Shown: positions 53,863-63,361, counted from the first letter of the stretch. The stretch: 64,000 bases of DNA from VBDM01 sp049802235 (GCA_049802235.1 JBARMB010000047.1:1-64000), one strand, 5' to 3'. Notes: generated by a model from the sequence alone, not told the origin. Translations and numbers: made by a program.

Positions 53863-54597
53863 TCAGCCGGGCTTGCGCGCTTCGCTCGCGGGCTCGACCC
53901 GGTTCCACACACAGCGGCCCTTGCTCTCGGCCTCGATTTCCGCCAGCAGACGCGCATGTGCCGCAAGCTCTTCCGCGCTCGCCTGGACGACCCGCAGGCG
54001 CGGCCGCTCGCCGGCGACGGTTCCCGGCGCTGCGACGGCGCCGGCTGCGCGCGGAGAATCGAGCTCGATCGCGAGGCTGTCCTGGCCCCGCGTCATGACC
54101 AGATAGACCTCGGCCAGCAGACGCGCATCGAGCAGCGCGCCGTGCAGAGTGCGGTGGGAATGGTCGATCTGGTAGCGCTCGCACAGCGCGTCGAGCGAAT
54201 TCCTCTTGCCCGGGTGCATCTCCTTGGCGAGCCTGAGCGTGTCGACGACGGTGACGTCGTGCCGATCGAGCTTGTCGAGGCCGGCCTGCTTCAGCTCGGC
54301 ATCGAGGAACTCGACGTCGAACGGCGCGTTATGAATGATCAGCTCGGCGCCGCGGATGAATTCGAGGAAGTCGGCCGCCAGCTCGACGAACCTGGGCTTG
54401 TCCTCGAGGAACTCGTCGCTGATGCCGTGCACCGCCAGCGCGCCGGCCTCGCTCTTGCGCTCCGGATTGACGTACTGGTGCCAGTGGCGCTCGGTGACGC
54501 GCCGGTTGAGGATCTCGACGCAACCGATTTCGATGATGCGGTCGCCGAGCCTGGCGCTGAGCCCCGTGGTCTCCGTATCCAGCACAACGCTGCGCAT
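53863..54597 (-). CDS. dnaQ: DNA polymerase III epsilon subunit (3'-5' exonuclease)
   Basis: A 244-residue DEDDh exonuclease: motif I VVLDTETTG (Asp and Glu), motif II IIHNAPFDVEFLDAE, motif III HRTLHGALLDARLLAEVY with the catalytic His and Asp. The C-terminal ~45 residues (AEELAAHARLLAEIE) are the part that binds the polymerase alpha subunit. Length is normal for proteobacterial epsilon. It lies upstream of the acyl-CoA ligase on the same strand and is divergent from the RND operon. In many betaproteobacteria dnaQ lies next to rnhA; here the RND operon separates them, as if inserted. Confidence 0.93.
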   Translation of the reverse strand: MRSVVLDTETTGLSARLGDRIIEIGCVEILNRRVTERHWHQYVNPERKSEAGALAVHGISDEFLEDKPRFVELAADFLEFIRGAELIIHNAPFDVEFLDAELKQAGLDKLDRHDVTVVDTLRLAKEMHPGKRNSLDALCERYQIDHSHRTLHGALLDARLLAEVYLVMTRGQDSLAIELDSPRAAGAVAAPGTVAGERPRLRVVQASAEELAAHARLLAEIEAESKGRCVWNRVEPASEARKPG

Positions 54598-54794
54598 CGG
54601 CAATCCCCGAGTCGGGTTCCTCCGGCGGTCAACCGGAACCGGACAGCCTCCGGTAAAATCATGGCCGGCATCCGGCAGGCACGGCCTGCCGGGTCTGGCG
54701 CGCGCCGGCACATCGCGTGCCGGCGCGCAGAGAGTGATTGTATATACTCACGCTGCCGGCAACAATCCAAAATCCAATAAAGGCAATTCGCTTC

Positions 54795-56027
54795 ATGGCC
54801 TGCATCGCTTGTCTGGAATTTCCCTGCGCGCGTTTCGCGGCAACCCGACTCGCGGGCCGGACGGGATCCGCCCTGCTTCTGGCCGCGCTGCTGGCGACGT
54901 TCCTGGCCGCATGCGGCCAGGGAGGCCCGGGCTCCGCTGCTCCCAATTCCGCGCCGATGGCGGTTCCGGCGAGAGTCATGCAGGTGGCGCCGCAGCGGGT
55001 GCCGATCGTTCTCGAGGCCGTCGGCCAGGTGCAGGGCGCGAAGGAAGTCGAGGTGCGCGCACGCGTATCGGGAATCCTCCTCAAGCGCCTGTACGCAGAG
55101 GGCGAACTGGTGCGCGCCGATGCGCCGCTGTTCCAGATCGATCCCGCCGCCTACGAAATCGCGCTGGCCCAGGCGCGGGCGCAGCTGGCGCAGGAACGGG
55201 CGCGCAGCGAGCAGGCGCGACGCGAGGCCGCCCGGTTGAAAGATCTCGCCGGGGAAAGGGCGATCAGCCAGAAGGAATACGACGATGCGACCTCGACGCT
55301 GAAGCTCTCGGATGCGACGCTGCAAGCCGCCGAGGCCAACCTGCGCCAGGCCGAACTCAATCTTTCCTATACTCTCGTCACCGCGCCGGTTTCCGGCGTC
55401 GCCGGACGCATGCTGCGCTCCGAAGGCAGCCTGATCGCGGCCGGCCAGGACAGCAGCCTGCTGACGACGATCAATCAGGTCAAGCCCATCTGGGTGCGGT
55501 TCAGCCTGTCGGAATCGGATCTCGCCAGACTGCCGGAGGGAAAGCTCGCGCGCGGCGGCGCCGCCGCGGTGCGCCTGACGCTGCCGGACGGCTCGCGCTA
55601 TGCGGAAAAGGGGCGCATCAACTTTGCCGCGACCCAGATCGACCCCCGGCTCGCCACCCAGGAGTTGCGGGCGGAGTTCGACAATCCCCGCGTGCAGCTG
55701 CTGCCCGGAGAGTTCGTGCGCGTGCAGCTCACCGCGGGCGCGCGCGACAACGTGTTTCTCGTCCCCCAGACCGCGGTGGTCCAGGCCGAGAAAGGCTATT
55801 TCCTGTTCGTCCTCGACAGCGAGAGCAAGGCGGCCATCCGTCCGGTGGAGACGGGCGACTGGGTCGGCGCCGACTGGATGATACTCAAGGGACTCAACGC
55901 CGGCGATCGCGTGATCCTGGACAACCTCCTCAAGCTGCGGCCCGGCGCGCCGGTCAGTCCGCAGCCGCCTGCCAACACCGGCGCCGCCGCTACCCAAGCC
56001 GCTGCCAAAGCCGCCGCGGCGAAGTAA
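54795..56027 (+). CDS. RND efflux periplasmic adaptor (membrane fusion lipoprotein)
   Basis: A 410-residue membrane fusion protein of the AcrA/MexA type. A long N-terminus leads to LAAC lipobox (Cys near residue 36). Then come the lipoyl halves (VRARVSGILLKRLYAEGELVRADAPLFQIDP and LSYTLVTAPVSGVAGRM), an alpha-hairpin (ALAQARAQLAQERARSEQARREAARL) and the beta-barrel. The ATG at 54795 follows AAAGGCAATTCGCTTC. First gene of a three-gene tripartite efflux operon. Confidence 0.93.
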   Translation: MACIACLEFPCARFAATRLAGRTGSALLLAALLATFLAACGQGGPGSAAPNSAPMAVPARVMQVAPQRVPIVLEAVGQVQGAKEVEVRARVSGILLKRLYAEGELVRADAPLFQIDPAAYEIALAQARAQLAQERARSEQARREAARLKDLAGERAISQKEYDDATSTLKLSDATLQAAEANLRQAELNLSYTLVTAPVSGVAGRMLRSEGSLIAAGQDSSLLTTINQVKPIWVRFSLSESDLARLPEGKLARGGAAAVRLTLPDGSRYAEKGRINFAATQIDPRLATQELRAEFDNPRVQLLPGEFVRVQLTAGARDNVFLVPQTAVVQAEKGYFLFVLDSESKAAIRPVETGDWVGADWMILKGLNAGDRVILDNLLKLRPGAPVSPQPPANTGAAATQAAAKAAAAK

Positions 56028-56036
56028 GACAGGCGC

Positions 56037-59000
56037 ATGTCCCGGTTTTTCATCGAACGGCCGATTTTCTCCTCGGTCATCGCGATCATCATCACGATTG
56101 CGGGGCTCATCGCCTCGCAGGTGCTGCCGATCGCGCAGTACCCCGAAATCGCCCCGCCGACGGTCACCATCACGGCGACCCTTCCCGGCGCCAGCGCCGA
56201 GACGCTCGCGAAGACGGTCGCCGCACCGATCGAGGAGCAGTTGAGCGGCGTCGAGGGCCTGCTTTTTTTCCAGTCCACCTCCTCCTCGGCAGGCACGCTG
56301 ACGATCACCGCGACGTTCGAAGTCGGCACCGACATCAACAACGCCACGATCCAGGTCAACAACCGCGTGCAGATCGCCCTGCCGCGGCTGCCCGACGACG
56401 TCCGGCGCACCGGCGTGGTGGTGCAGAAGCGCTCCCTCGACATTCTTCTGGTCGTCGGGGTGAGCTCCTCGGATCCGCGCTACGACACGCTCTACCTGAG
56501 CAATTACATGACGATCAACGCGCTCGACGTGCTCAAGCGCGTCCCGGGCGTCGCCGACGCGACGATCTTCGGCGCGCGCGATTATTCGATGCGCGTCTGG
56601 CTGCGGCCGGACAAGATGGCGCAGCTGGGCGTCACCACCACCGACGTCGCCAACGCCATCCGCGCCCAGAACAACCAGTACGCCGCCGGCAAGATCGGAC
56701 AGGAGCCCGCGCCCGAGGGCCAGGCCCTCGTCTACACGGTCACGGCGCGCGGCCGGCTGGTCGAGCCCGAGGAGTTCGGCAACATCGTCCTGCGCTCGGG
56801 CGAGCCCGGCGGCGTGCTGCGCCTGAAGGACATCGCCCGGATCGAGCTGGGCGCGCTCAACTACGACGCCTTCACCACGGTGGACGGCAAGCCGAGCGTC
56901 GGGGTCGCGGTGTTCCTGCAGTCCGGGGCCAACGCGCTCAACGTGGCCGACTCCGTTCGCCGCACCGTGGACGAGATCGCGAAAGGCTTCCCCCAGGGCA
57001 TCAGCTACCTCGTCCCGTTCGACACCACCCGCTTCGTGCAGTCCTCGATCAAGGAGGTGATCCGTACCCTTCTGATTGCCGCGCTGCTGGTGCTGCTGGT
57101 GGTGTTCATCTTCCTGCAGAGCTGGCGCGCCACGCTGATCCCGTTCGTCGCCGTGCCGATTTCGCTCATCGGGTCGTTCGCCGGCCTGTACCTGTTCGGG
57201 TTCTCCATCAACACGCTGACGCTGTTCGCCATCGTGCTCGCGACCGGCATCGTGGTCGACGACGCCATCGTCGTGATCGAGAACGTCGAGCGGCTCATGG
57301 CCGAAAAGGGGCTGTCGCCCAAGGAAGCGGCGATCGAGTCGATGCGCGAGGTGACCGGAGCGATCATCGCCATCGAGCTGGTGCTGTGCTCGGTGTTCGT
57401 TCCGGTCGCGTTTCTGGGCGGCCTCGCCGGCCAGCTCTACAAGCAGTTCGCCGTCACGGTCACGACGGCGGTGGTCATTTCGGGAGTGATCGCGCTCACG
57501 CTCACGCCGGCGCTGTGCGCGCTGCTGCTCAAGCGCAGCCACAAGGAGTCGCCGCTGTTTGCGCCCTTCAACCGCGGCTTCGCGGCGCTGGTTTCCGGCT
57601 ACATCGGCGGCGTGCGCCTGGTCATCCGTCACGCCGTGCTGGCGCTGGCGGCATTCGCGCTGCTGATCGCGACCGTCGCCTGGCTGTTCAAGCATATCCC
57701 CGGAAGCCTGGTGCCGCCGGAGGACCAGGGTTACGTCTTCGGCGCCGTCGTGCTGCCCGACGGCGCGACGCTCGGCCGCACCGGCAAGGTCGGCGCCGCC
57801 ATCCAGGAAATTCTTTCGCGCCACCCGGCGGTGGAGCACGTCTTTGTCGTCAACGGCTTCGATCTGATCGGCGGCGGCAACAAGACCAATGCCGCGACGC
57901 TGTTCATCACGCTCAAGCCCTGGGAGGAGCGTTCCGCCACCGCCGACGATGTGGTGAAGTTCGTCGGCATGAAGGGCGCGGCCTTTGCCGACGGGCTCGT
58001 TTTCGCCTTCAATCCGCCGCCGATCCGCGGGCTGGGCACGGCGGGCGGCTTCGAGCTCTACGTCCAGGGACGCGCCGATCCCGACCCGAAGCGGCTGGCC
58101 GGGGTGGTGCAGCAGTTCATCGGCGAGCTGAGAAAGCAGCCGGACCTGCAGGGCATCAACACTTTTTTCCGGCCCACCGTGCCGCAGATTTTCGTCGAAG
58201 TGGACCGCGAGAAGGCGCTTGCGCTCGGGGTGCCGATCGGCGATATTTTCGATGCGCTCCAGGGCACGATGGGCGCGCTGTACGTGAACGACTTCAACAA
58301 GTTCGGCCGCACCTACCGCGTCCAGGTCCAGGCCGAGCCGCGGTTCCGGCTGCGCCCGGAGGATCTCGGCAACGTCTACGTGCGCTCCGGCGCGAGCGGC
58401 GGCATGCTGCCGCTCAAGAGCCTGGTGCGCATCCAGGGCATCGTCGGCCCGGATCAGCTCGACCGCTTCAACGGCTTCGTCGCCGCCAAGGTGCTGGGCG
58501 GCGCCGCCCCCGGCGTGAGCTCCGGCCAGGCCATCGCGACCGTCGAAGAAGTCGCGGGCAAGGCGCTCCCGGAGGGCTACCGCATGGAATGGGCGGGCCA
58601 GGCGTTCCAGGAAAAGCGCGCCGGCAAGGCGTCGATCATCGCTTTCACCTTCGCGCTGGTGATGGTGTTCCTGATTCTCTCGGCCAATTACGAGCGCTGG
58701 TCGCTTCCGGTCGCGGTGCTCCTCGCGGTGCCGTTCGCGCTGCTCGGCGCGCTGCTGGCAACCCTGGCCCGGGGAATGAGCAACGATATCTACTTCCAGA
58801 TCGGCCTGGTCACGCTGATCGGCCTGGCGGCGAAGAACGCCATCCTGATCGTCGAGTTCGCGGCGCAGAACGCCGCCCAGGGCATGCCGCTGTACGAAGC
58901 CGCCGTCACCGCCGCGCGCCAGCGCTTCAGGCCGATCGTGATGACTTCGCTCGCGTTCGTTCTGGGAGTCGTGCCTCTTGTGGTCGCGTCTGGCGCCGGC

Positions 59001-59156
59001 GCGGCCGCGCGCCGCTCGATGGGCACGGGCGTATTCGGCGGCATGCTCGCCGCGACCTTCATCGCGACCCTGTTCGTGCCGCTGTTCTTCACCTTCCTGG
59101 CGCGCCGCAGGCGCGGCGCCGCGGCGCAAGCGCAGGCCGGGGAGAACCGCGCATGA
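56037..59156 (+). CDS. RND efflux inner-membrane pump (AcrB/MexB type)
   Basis: A 1039-residue HAE1 pump with twelve membrane segments and two large periplasmic loops. Proton-relay acids are seen in TM4 (TGIVVDDAIVVIENVERLM). It opens SRFFIERPIFSSVIAIIITIAGLIASQVLPIAQYPEIAPPTV as in the family. It exports drugs, solvents or lipids by proton antiport. Nine bases after the adaptor gene, and overlapping the outer-membrane factor gene by ATGA. No regulator gene (tetR/marR) is adjacent. Confidence 0.96.
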   Translation: MSRFFIERPIFSSVIAIIITIAGLIASQVLPIAQYPEIAPPTVTITATLPGASAETLAKTVAAPIEEQLSGVEGLLFFQSTSSSAGTLTITATFEVGTDINNATIQVNNRVQIALPRLPDDVRRTGVVVQKRSLDILLVVGVSSSDPRYDTLYLSNYMTINALDVLKRVPGVADATIFGARDYSMRVWLRPDKMAQLGVTTTDVANAIRAQNNQYAAGKIGQEPAPEGQALVYTVTARGRLVEPEEFGNIVLRSGEPGGVLRLKDIARIELGALNYDAFTTVDGKPSVGVAVFLQSGANALNVADSVRRTVDEIAKGFPQGISYLVPFDTTRFVQSSIKEVIRTLLIAALLVLLVVFIFLQSWRATLIPFVAVPISLIGSFAGLYLFGFSINTLTLFAIVLATGIVVDDAIVVIENVERLMAEKGLSPKEAAIESMREVTGAIIAIELVLCSVFVPVAFLGGLAGQLYKQFAVTVTTAVVISGVIALTLTPALCALLLKRSHKESPLFAPFNRGFAALVSGYIGGVRLVIRHAVLALAAFALLIATVAWLFKHIPGSLVPPEDQGYVFGAVVLPDGATLGRTGKVGAAIQEILSRHPAVEHVFVVNGFDLIGGGNKTNAATLFITLKPWEERSATADDVVKFVGMKGAAFADGLVFAFNPPPIRGLGTAGGFELYVQGRADPDPKRLAGVVQQFIGELRKQPDLQGINTFFRPTVPQIFVEVDREKALALGVPIGDIFDALQGTMGALYVNDFNKFGRTYRVQVQAEPRFRLRPEDLGNVYVRSGASGGMLPLKSLVRIQGIVGPDQLDRFNGFVAAKVLGGAAPGVSSGQAIATVEEVAGKALPEGYRMEWAGQAFQEKRAGKASIIAFTFALVMVFLILSANYERWSLPVAVLLAVPFALLGALLATLARGMSNDIYFQIGLVTLIGLAAKNAILIVEFAAQNAAQGMPLYEAAVTAARQRFRPIVMTSLAFVLGVVPLVVASGAGAAARRSMGTGVFGGMLAATFIATLFVPLFFTFLARRRRGAAAQAQAGENRA

Positions 59157-60574
59157 GCGCGCGCCAGGTCGCCGCGCTTGCGGGCGTGCTCGTGCTCGCC
59201 GGCTGCATGGTCGGCCCGGACTATGAGCGGCCCGCGACCGATCTCCCCGAGACTTATCCCGAAACCGCGGCCGGCGCCGCTGCGCCGGCCGCGCCGCCGC
59301 GCGCGGACTGGTGGACGCTGTACGGCGACGCGGCGCTGAACGAGCTGGTCGCATCGGCGCTCGAACGCAACGCCGACATTCGTCTTGCCGTTGCCCGCAT
59401 CGAAGAGACCGACGCCAATCTGCGCGAAGCCCATGCCGCCTTCCTGCCCGAGGTCGATCTCGGCGCCGCCGGCAGCCGCTCGCGCGCGAGCACCCTCACG
59501 GCGGTGCCGGTGCCCGCGGGCATTCCGGTATTCCGCAACGACGTGCGCGTGGGCCTCTCGACCTCGTTCGAACTGGACTTCTGGGGCCGGCTGCGCCGCG
59601 GCGCCGAAGCGGTACGGGCGCAGGCCCTGGGCTCGCGCTACGCCAAGGACGTCGTCGCGCTGACGCTCGCCGGGCTGACGACGCAGGCGTATTTCTCGCT
59701 GCGCTCGCTCGACGCGCAGATCGCCGTGACCGGCGATACGCTGGCGGCGCGCGAGGAGTCGCTCGGCTTCGTGCGCGCCCGCGCGCGCGGCGGCGTGGCC
59801 TCGGACCTGGACCTGAACCAGGCGCAGGGCGCGCGTGCCGATGCCGCGTCCCAGATCAAGGAGCTGCAGCGCCAGCGCGCGCTCATCGAGCATCAGTTGG
59901 GCGCCCTCACCGGCCGGCCCGATCTGGCGCTGCCCGCGGGCGATTTGCGCCGGCTGCCGACGCCGCCGCTGCCGCCGGCCGGCCTGCCCTCGTCGCTGCT
60001 CGAGCGGCGCCCCGATATCCGGCAGGCCGAGCAGGCGCTGATTTCCGCCAACGCGCAAATCGGCGTCGCCAAGGCGGCGATGCTGCCGACGATCTCGCTC
60101 ACCGGTTCTTACGGCGGGGAGAGCCAGTCGCTCTCGAAGCTGCTCACGGACGGCGCCACCATCTGGTCGGCCGGATTCGGACTGACGCTGCCGATCTTCG
60201 ATGCCGGCCGCTACGCGGCGCGCACCGACGCCGCGATTGCCCGCGAGCACCAGGCGCTGGCGGGCTATCAGAAGGCCGTCGAGACCGGGTTTCGTGAAGT
60301 CGCCGATGCGCTTACCAGCGTGCAGCAGACTGCGGCCGCGGAGGAGGACTATCAGTCCCGCCTCGAGGCTGCCCGAGGGGCGTTGCGGCTCGCGCGGCTG
60401 CGCTACGACGCCGGCTACTCCGCCTACCTGGAAGTGCTCGATGCGCAGCGCACGGCAAACGATGCCGAATCGGCCCTGCTGCGCAACCGCCAGTCGCTGC
60501 TGTCGGCGACCGTGGACCTGATGAAAGCCCTGGGCGGGGGCTGGTCGGCGGATCAGGCGAGGCTGAAACCCTAG
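59153..60574 (+). CDS. RND efflux outer-membrane lipoprotein (OprM/NodT type)
   Basis: A 473-residue outer-membrane factor: signal peptide with LAGC lipobox (Cys18), MVGPDYERPATDLPETY start, ADWWTLYGDAALNELVASALERNADIRLAVARIEE, and the second half repeating the pattern (LPSSLLERRPDIRQAEQALISANAQIGVAKAAMLPTISLTGSYG). It forms the trimeric exit duct of the pump. Start overlaps the pump stop (ATGA, 59153-59156). Operon end; a repeat follows. Confidence 0.95.
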   Translation: MSARQVAALAGVLVLAGCMVGPDYERPATDLPETYPETAAGAAAPAAPPRADWWTLYGDAALNELVASALERNADIRLAVARIEETDANLREAHAAFLPEVDLGAAGSRSRASTLTAVPVPAGIPVFRNDVRVGLSTSFELDFWGRLRRGAEAVRAQALGSRYAKDVVALTLAGLTTQAYFSLRSLDAQIAVTGDTLAAREESLGFVRARARGGVASDLDLNQAQGARADAASQIKELQRQRALIEHQLGALTGRPDLALPAGDLRRLPTPPLPPAGLPSSLLERRPDIRQAEQALISANAQIGVAKAAMLPTISLTGSYGGESQSLSKLLTDGATIWSAGFGLTLPIFDAGRYAARTDAAIAREHQALAGYQKAVETGFREVADALTSVQQTAAAEEDYQSRLEAARGALRLARLRYDAGYSAYLEVLDAQRTANDAESALLRNRQSLLSATVDLMKALGGGWSADQARLKP

Positions 60575-60608
60575 TGCGGTGTTTCAAAAGTACGTTGCAT
60601 AATTCTCA

Positions 60609-60697
60609 CGTCATTCCGGCCACGCCCGCGCAGCGGGCACGGGCCGGAATCCAGAGACTTCTCGAGACGCTGGATTCCCGCCTTCGCGGGAATGACG
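60609..60697. repeat. Dispersed intergenic repeat (copy 3)
   Basis: Begins CGTCATTCCGGCC, ends GGGAATGACG, and contains GGAATCCAGAG...CTGGATTCCCGCC: nested inverted repeats. Lies between the OprM-type gene and rnhA. It may act as a terminator for both converging genes. Confidence 0.75.
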
Positions 60698-60747
60698 GAG
60701 CGGAAAATCTGTCCGCGAATTGACGACTCGGGACACCAGGGAAGCGC

Positions 60748-61212
60748 TCAACGCTCCCCGTTCAACGATTCCACGCCGCGATTCGCCAGCTCGTCGGCGC
60801 GCTCGTTTTCCGGGTGGCCGGCGTGGCCTCTCACCCAGTGCCACGCGATCCGGTGCGTCGCCGCGAGCCGGTCGAGCTCCTGCCACAGATCGACGTTCTT
60901 CACCGGTTTTTTGTCCGCGGTGCGCCAGCCGCGGCGCTTCCAGTCGCGCAGCCACTCGCTGATGCCCTTGTGCACGTACTGCGAGTCGGTGTAGACCTCG
61001 ACCTCGCACTCGCGCTTCAAGGCCTCGAGCGCGCGGATCACCGCCGTCAGCTCCATGCGGTTGTTGGTCGTCTGCGGCTCGCCGCCGAACAGCTCCTTCT
61101 CTTTTTCGCCCATCTGGAGCAATGCACCCCAGCCCCCCGGCCCGGGATTGCCCTTGCAGGCGCCGTCGGTATAGATGCGCACCGGCCTAGCGCTGCTCGC
61201 GGTTTTCGACAT
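60748..61212 (-). CDS. rnhA: Ribonuclease HI
   Basis: A 154-residue RNase HI cutting RNA in RNA-DNA hybrids. The four catalytic acids are seen in YTDGACKGNPG (D16), NNRMELTAV (Glu), VYTDSQYV (Asp) and ENERADELA (Asp), with the conserved HAGH His. Overlaps the methyltransferase gene by 26 bases on the same strand, a common arrangement in betaproteobacteria. Confidence 0.95.
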   Translation of the reverse strand: MSKTASSARPVRIYTDGACKGNPGPGGWGALLQMGEKEKELFGGEPQTTNNRMELTAVIRALEALKRECEVEVYTDSQYVHKGISEWLRDWKRRGWRTADKKPVKNVDLWQELDRLAATHRIAWHWVRGHAGHPENERADELANRGVESLNGER

Positions 61213-61939
61213 GCAGTCCGTTCTTTCTTTGAGTCACCGGCGCGAGGCTCTTCCTGGCGGCGAGCTTGTTGCGCCACGCCGGCGTCACCAGGCGCATTCC
61301 GGTGACGCGCTTGATCGCGCGCACCACGTACGCGCCGCCGCAGATCGGCCACCAGCGGTCGCCGGCCTTCTCCATGAAGGCGGACCGCTGCAGCCATCGG
61401 CTCTGCGAAAACGGCGGTGCGTAGCAGCCGAAGCGTCCGCCGTTCAGCTCGAAGCCGAGCAGCGCCAGCCAGTCCTTGAGCCGCACCAGGCCGATGAACC
61501 GCCCGCACCAGGGATGTTCGTCGCGCTTCCAGCCCAGCGCGCGCTTCGCGCCCCACAGGGACAGCGGATTGAAGCCCGAGATGACAATGCTGCCTTCGGG
61601 CATCAGCACGCGCTCGGCCTCGCGCAGGATCTGGTGCGGCCGGGCGCTGAACTCGAGCACGTGCGGCAGCACCAGCAGGTCGATGCTCTGCGACGCCAGC
61701 GGCAGCTGTCCCGGATCGGCGCGCAGGCAGCAGCCGCGGTCCAGGCCGGCCTGCAGCTTCAGCGGCATGCGCGACTCGCGCAGGAAATCGAGCTGCGGCA
61801 GCCCGGCCTGCACGGCGTTGAAGCCGAACACGTCCTCGACGGCGCTGTCGAACTGCGTCTGCTCCCACGCCAGCACGTACCGGCCCGCGGGAGTCTCGAA
61901 CCAGTCCGAAAGGATTGATTTTTTTTCTGGCTGCGACAC
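61187..61939 (-). CDS. Class I SAM-dependent methyltransferase
   Basis: A 250-residue protein with a class I methyltransferase core but a loose motif I (PLKLQAGLDRGCCLRADPGQLPLASQSIDLLVLPHVLEF), then PHQILREAERVLMPEGSIVISGFNPLSLWG, and a long C-terminal part. This uncharacterised type is often found between rnhA and gloB. The degenerate glycine motif makes activity uncertain. It is divergent from gloB. Confidence 0.85.
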   Translation of the reverse strand: MSQPEKKSILSDWFETPAGRYVLAWEQTQFDSAVEDVFGFNAVQAGLPQLDFLRESRMPLKLQAGLDRGCCLRADPGQLPLASQSIDLLVLPHVLEFSARPHQILREAERVLMPEGSIVISGFNPLSLWGAKRALGWKRDEHPWCGRFIGLVRLKDWLALLGFELNGGRFGCYAPPFSQSRWLQRSAFMEKAGDRWWPICGGAYVVRAIKRVTGMRLVTPAWRNKLAARKSLAPVTQRKNGLHVENREQR

Positions 61940-62006
61940 AATTTCCGGTATTCTTCAGCGACACTCAACCCTCTGCACCGGCGCGCCGCCGGGCAAACCG
62001 ACCGCC

Positions 62007-62786
62007 ATGGCCGATAACGAACCACTGCAAATCATCCCGCTGCGCGCGTTCAAGGACAACTACGTATGGACGCTGCGCAACCGGCGCTTCGCCGCCGTCG
62101 TCGATCCGGGCGAGGCACAGCCGGTGCTCGACTATCTCGCCGCCGAAGAACTGCGGCTGGTCGCGATCCTGGCGACGCATCACCACCAGGATCACGTCGG
62201 CGGCATCGCCGAGCTGCTGCGCGCGCACTCCGCGCCGGTCTACGGCCCGCGCGGCGAGCCGATCACGACCCTGACCCACGCCATCGGCGGCGGCGACCGG
62301 GTCGCGATTCCCGAACTGGAGGTCGCATTCGAGGTGCTCGACATCCCCGGGCACACGCGCGCACACGTCGCCTATTATGGGGCAAACATGCTGTTCTGTG
62401 GCGACACGCTGTTCGCCTGCGGCTGCGGCCGCGTGTTCGAAGGCACGCCGCGGCAGCTCTACGCCTCGCTCGAGAAATTGAAGGCGCTCCCGGATGAAAC
62501 GCGGGTGTACAGCGGGCACGAATACACGCTCGCCAACATCGGCTTCGCCAGGGCGGTCGAGCCCGACAATGCCGATCTCGCCGAGCGCGAGCGCAGCGAC
62601 ACGCAACTGCGGCACGAGAACCGTCCGACATTGCCGTCGACGATCGGGCGCGAAAAAGCGACCAACCCGTTTCTGCGCGTCACCCGGCCCGCGGTGATCG
62701 AAGCGGCGAACAAATATCTCGGCAAGCGCGTCAGCGATCCGGCCGGTGTGTTCGCCGCCTTGCGGCAGTGGAAGAATCAGTTCTGA
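62007..62786 (+). CDS. gloB: Hydroxyacylglutathione hydrolase (glyoxalase II)
   Basis: A 259-residue metallo-beta-lactamase-fold enzyme: THHHQDHVGG metal motif, IPGHTRAHVAYYG, FCGDTLFACGCGRVFEGT and YSGHEYTLANIGFARAVEP. The C-terminal ENRPTLPSTIGREKATNPFLR binds glutathione. It hydrolyses S-lactoylglutathione to lactate. Full length. The ATG at 62007 precedes the family start PLQIIPLRAFKDNYVW. Confidence 0.96.
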   Translation: MADNEPLQIIPLRAFKDNYVWTLRNRRFAAVVDPGEAQPVLDYLAAEELRLVAILATHHHQDHVGGIAELLRAHSAPVYGPRGEPITTLTHAIGGGDRVAIPELEVAFEVLDIPGHTRAHVAYYGANMLFCGDTLFACGCGRVFEGTPRQLYASLEKLKALPDETRVYSGHEYTLANIGFARAVEPDNADLAERERSDTQLRHENRPTLPSTIGREKATNPFLRVTRPAVIEAANKYLGKRVSDPAGVFAALRQWKNQF

Positions 62787-62952
62787 CGCCGGGAACAAGA
62801 ACGGGTTCACGTGCCTGGCGCACGCGCGAAGCGTCATCGAGGACCGGCGCCGGGACTACGACGAGCAGCGGCCGAAGAAGGATCTTGCGCGGAGTGCCGC
62901 TGGCGCTCTACGCGGCACGCTTGGGTTCGCGCGCGAATCCAGGCGCAGGTGA
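62787..62952 (+). pseudogene. IS3-family transposase (OrfB) C-terminal fragment
   Basis: Right after gloB the plus strand reads LAHARSVIEDRRRDYDEQRP, matching the ...ARRKIEAWRRDYNEVRPHSSL end of IS3 OrfB, then runs into a stop after ~55 codons. No start, DDE core or inverted repeats remain. A decayed insertion at a gene end. Confidence 0.5.
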
Positions 62953-63058
62953 ATCAATTACAGTGCGAAGTTATGAACTCTAACCCGGACTACTACTAAG
63001 ATCGGGGATCACGTCGCACGCCAGCGCTTCCCGGTACCGCACCGGGGACGGCAGAACC
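62953..63058. other. Short region between IS3 remnant and higA
   Basis: No recognisable feature; likely the end of the decayed element and the 3' side of the higBA operon. Confidence 0.3.
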
Positions 63059-63361
63059 CTATGCCGCAATCGGCTCGATTTCTTCGTACCGCTTGGGATG
63101 CCGCTCAAGCTCCCAGAGGTCCAGCGCCTCTTGCATGCGCAGCCAGCTCTCCGGCGTGGTGTTGGTCAGCTTCCCCACCCGGATCGCCATGTCTGCCGAT
63201 AGGGCGCGCTTCTCCAGCAGCAGTTCGGAGACGCTCAGCCGGCTCACGCCCAGGCGCCTGGCAAACTCAGTCTGTGGCATCTTGAGTCCCGGTAGCACGT
63301 CCTCTCGCAGCACCTCGCCGGGGTGGGCAGGTTTGCGCTTGGGGTCGCGTAGGCTCTTCAT
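63059..63361 (-). CDS. higA: HigA-family antitoxin
   Basis: A 100-residue helix-turn-helix protein: KPAHPGEVLREDVLPGLKMPQTEFARRLGVSRLSVSELLLEKRALSADMAIRVGKLTNTTPESWLRMQEALDLW, the standard HigA pattern. Its ATG overlaps the higB stop by one base (TGATG), so the pair is coupled, toxin first. It binds the palindromes upstream of higB and represses the operon. Confidence 0.93.
   Translation of the reverse strand: MKSLRDPKRKPAHPGEVLREDVLPGLKMPQTEFARRLGVSRLSVSELLLEKRALSADMAIRVGKLTNTTPESWLRMQEALDLWELERHPKRYEEIEPIAA

Noticed and set aside
54339..59354. A 1671-codon open frame on the minus strand through the RND pump
   Set aside because: It is antisense to clear pump and adaptor genes, composed of Arg/Ala/His-rich low-complexity sequence with no domain, as expected from high-GC codon bias.
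54335..60574. A 2079-codon plus-strand frame
   Set aside because: Only its last 473 codons, from 59153, are the OprM-type gene; the rest is out of frame with the adaptor and pump genes.
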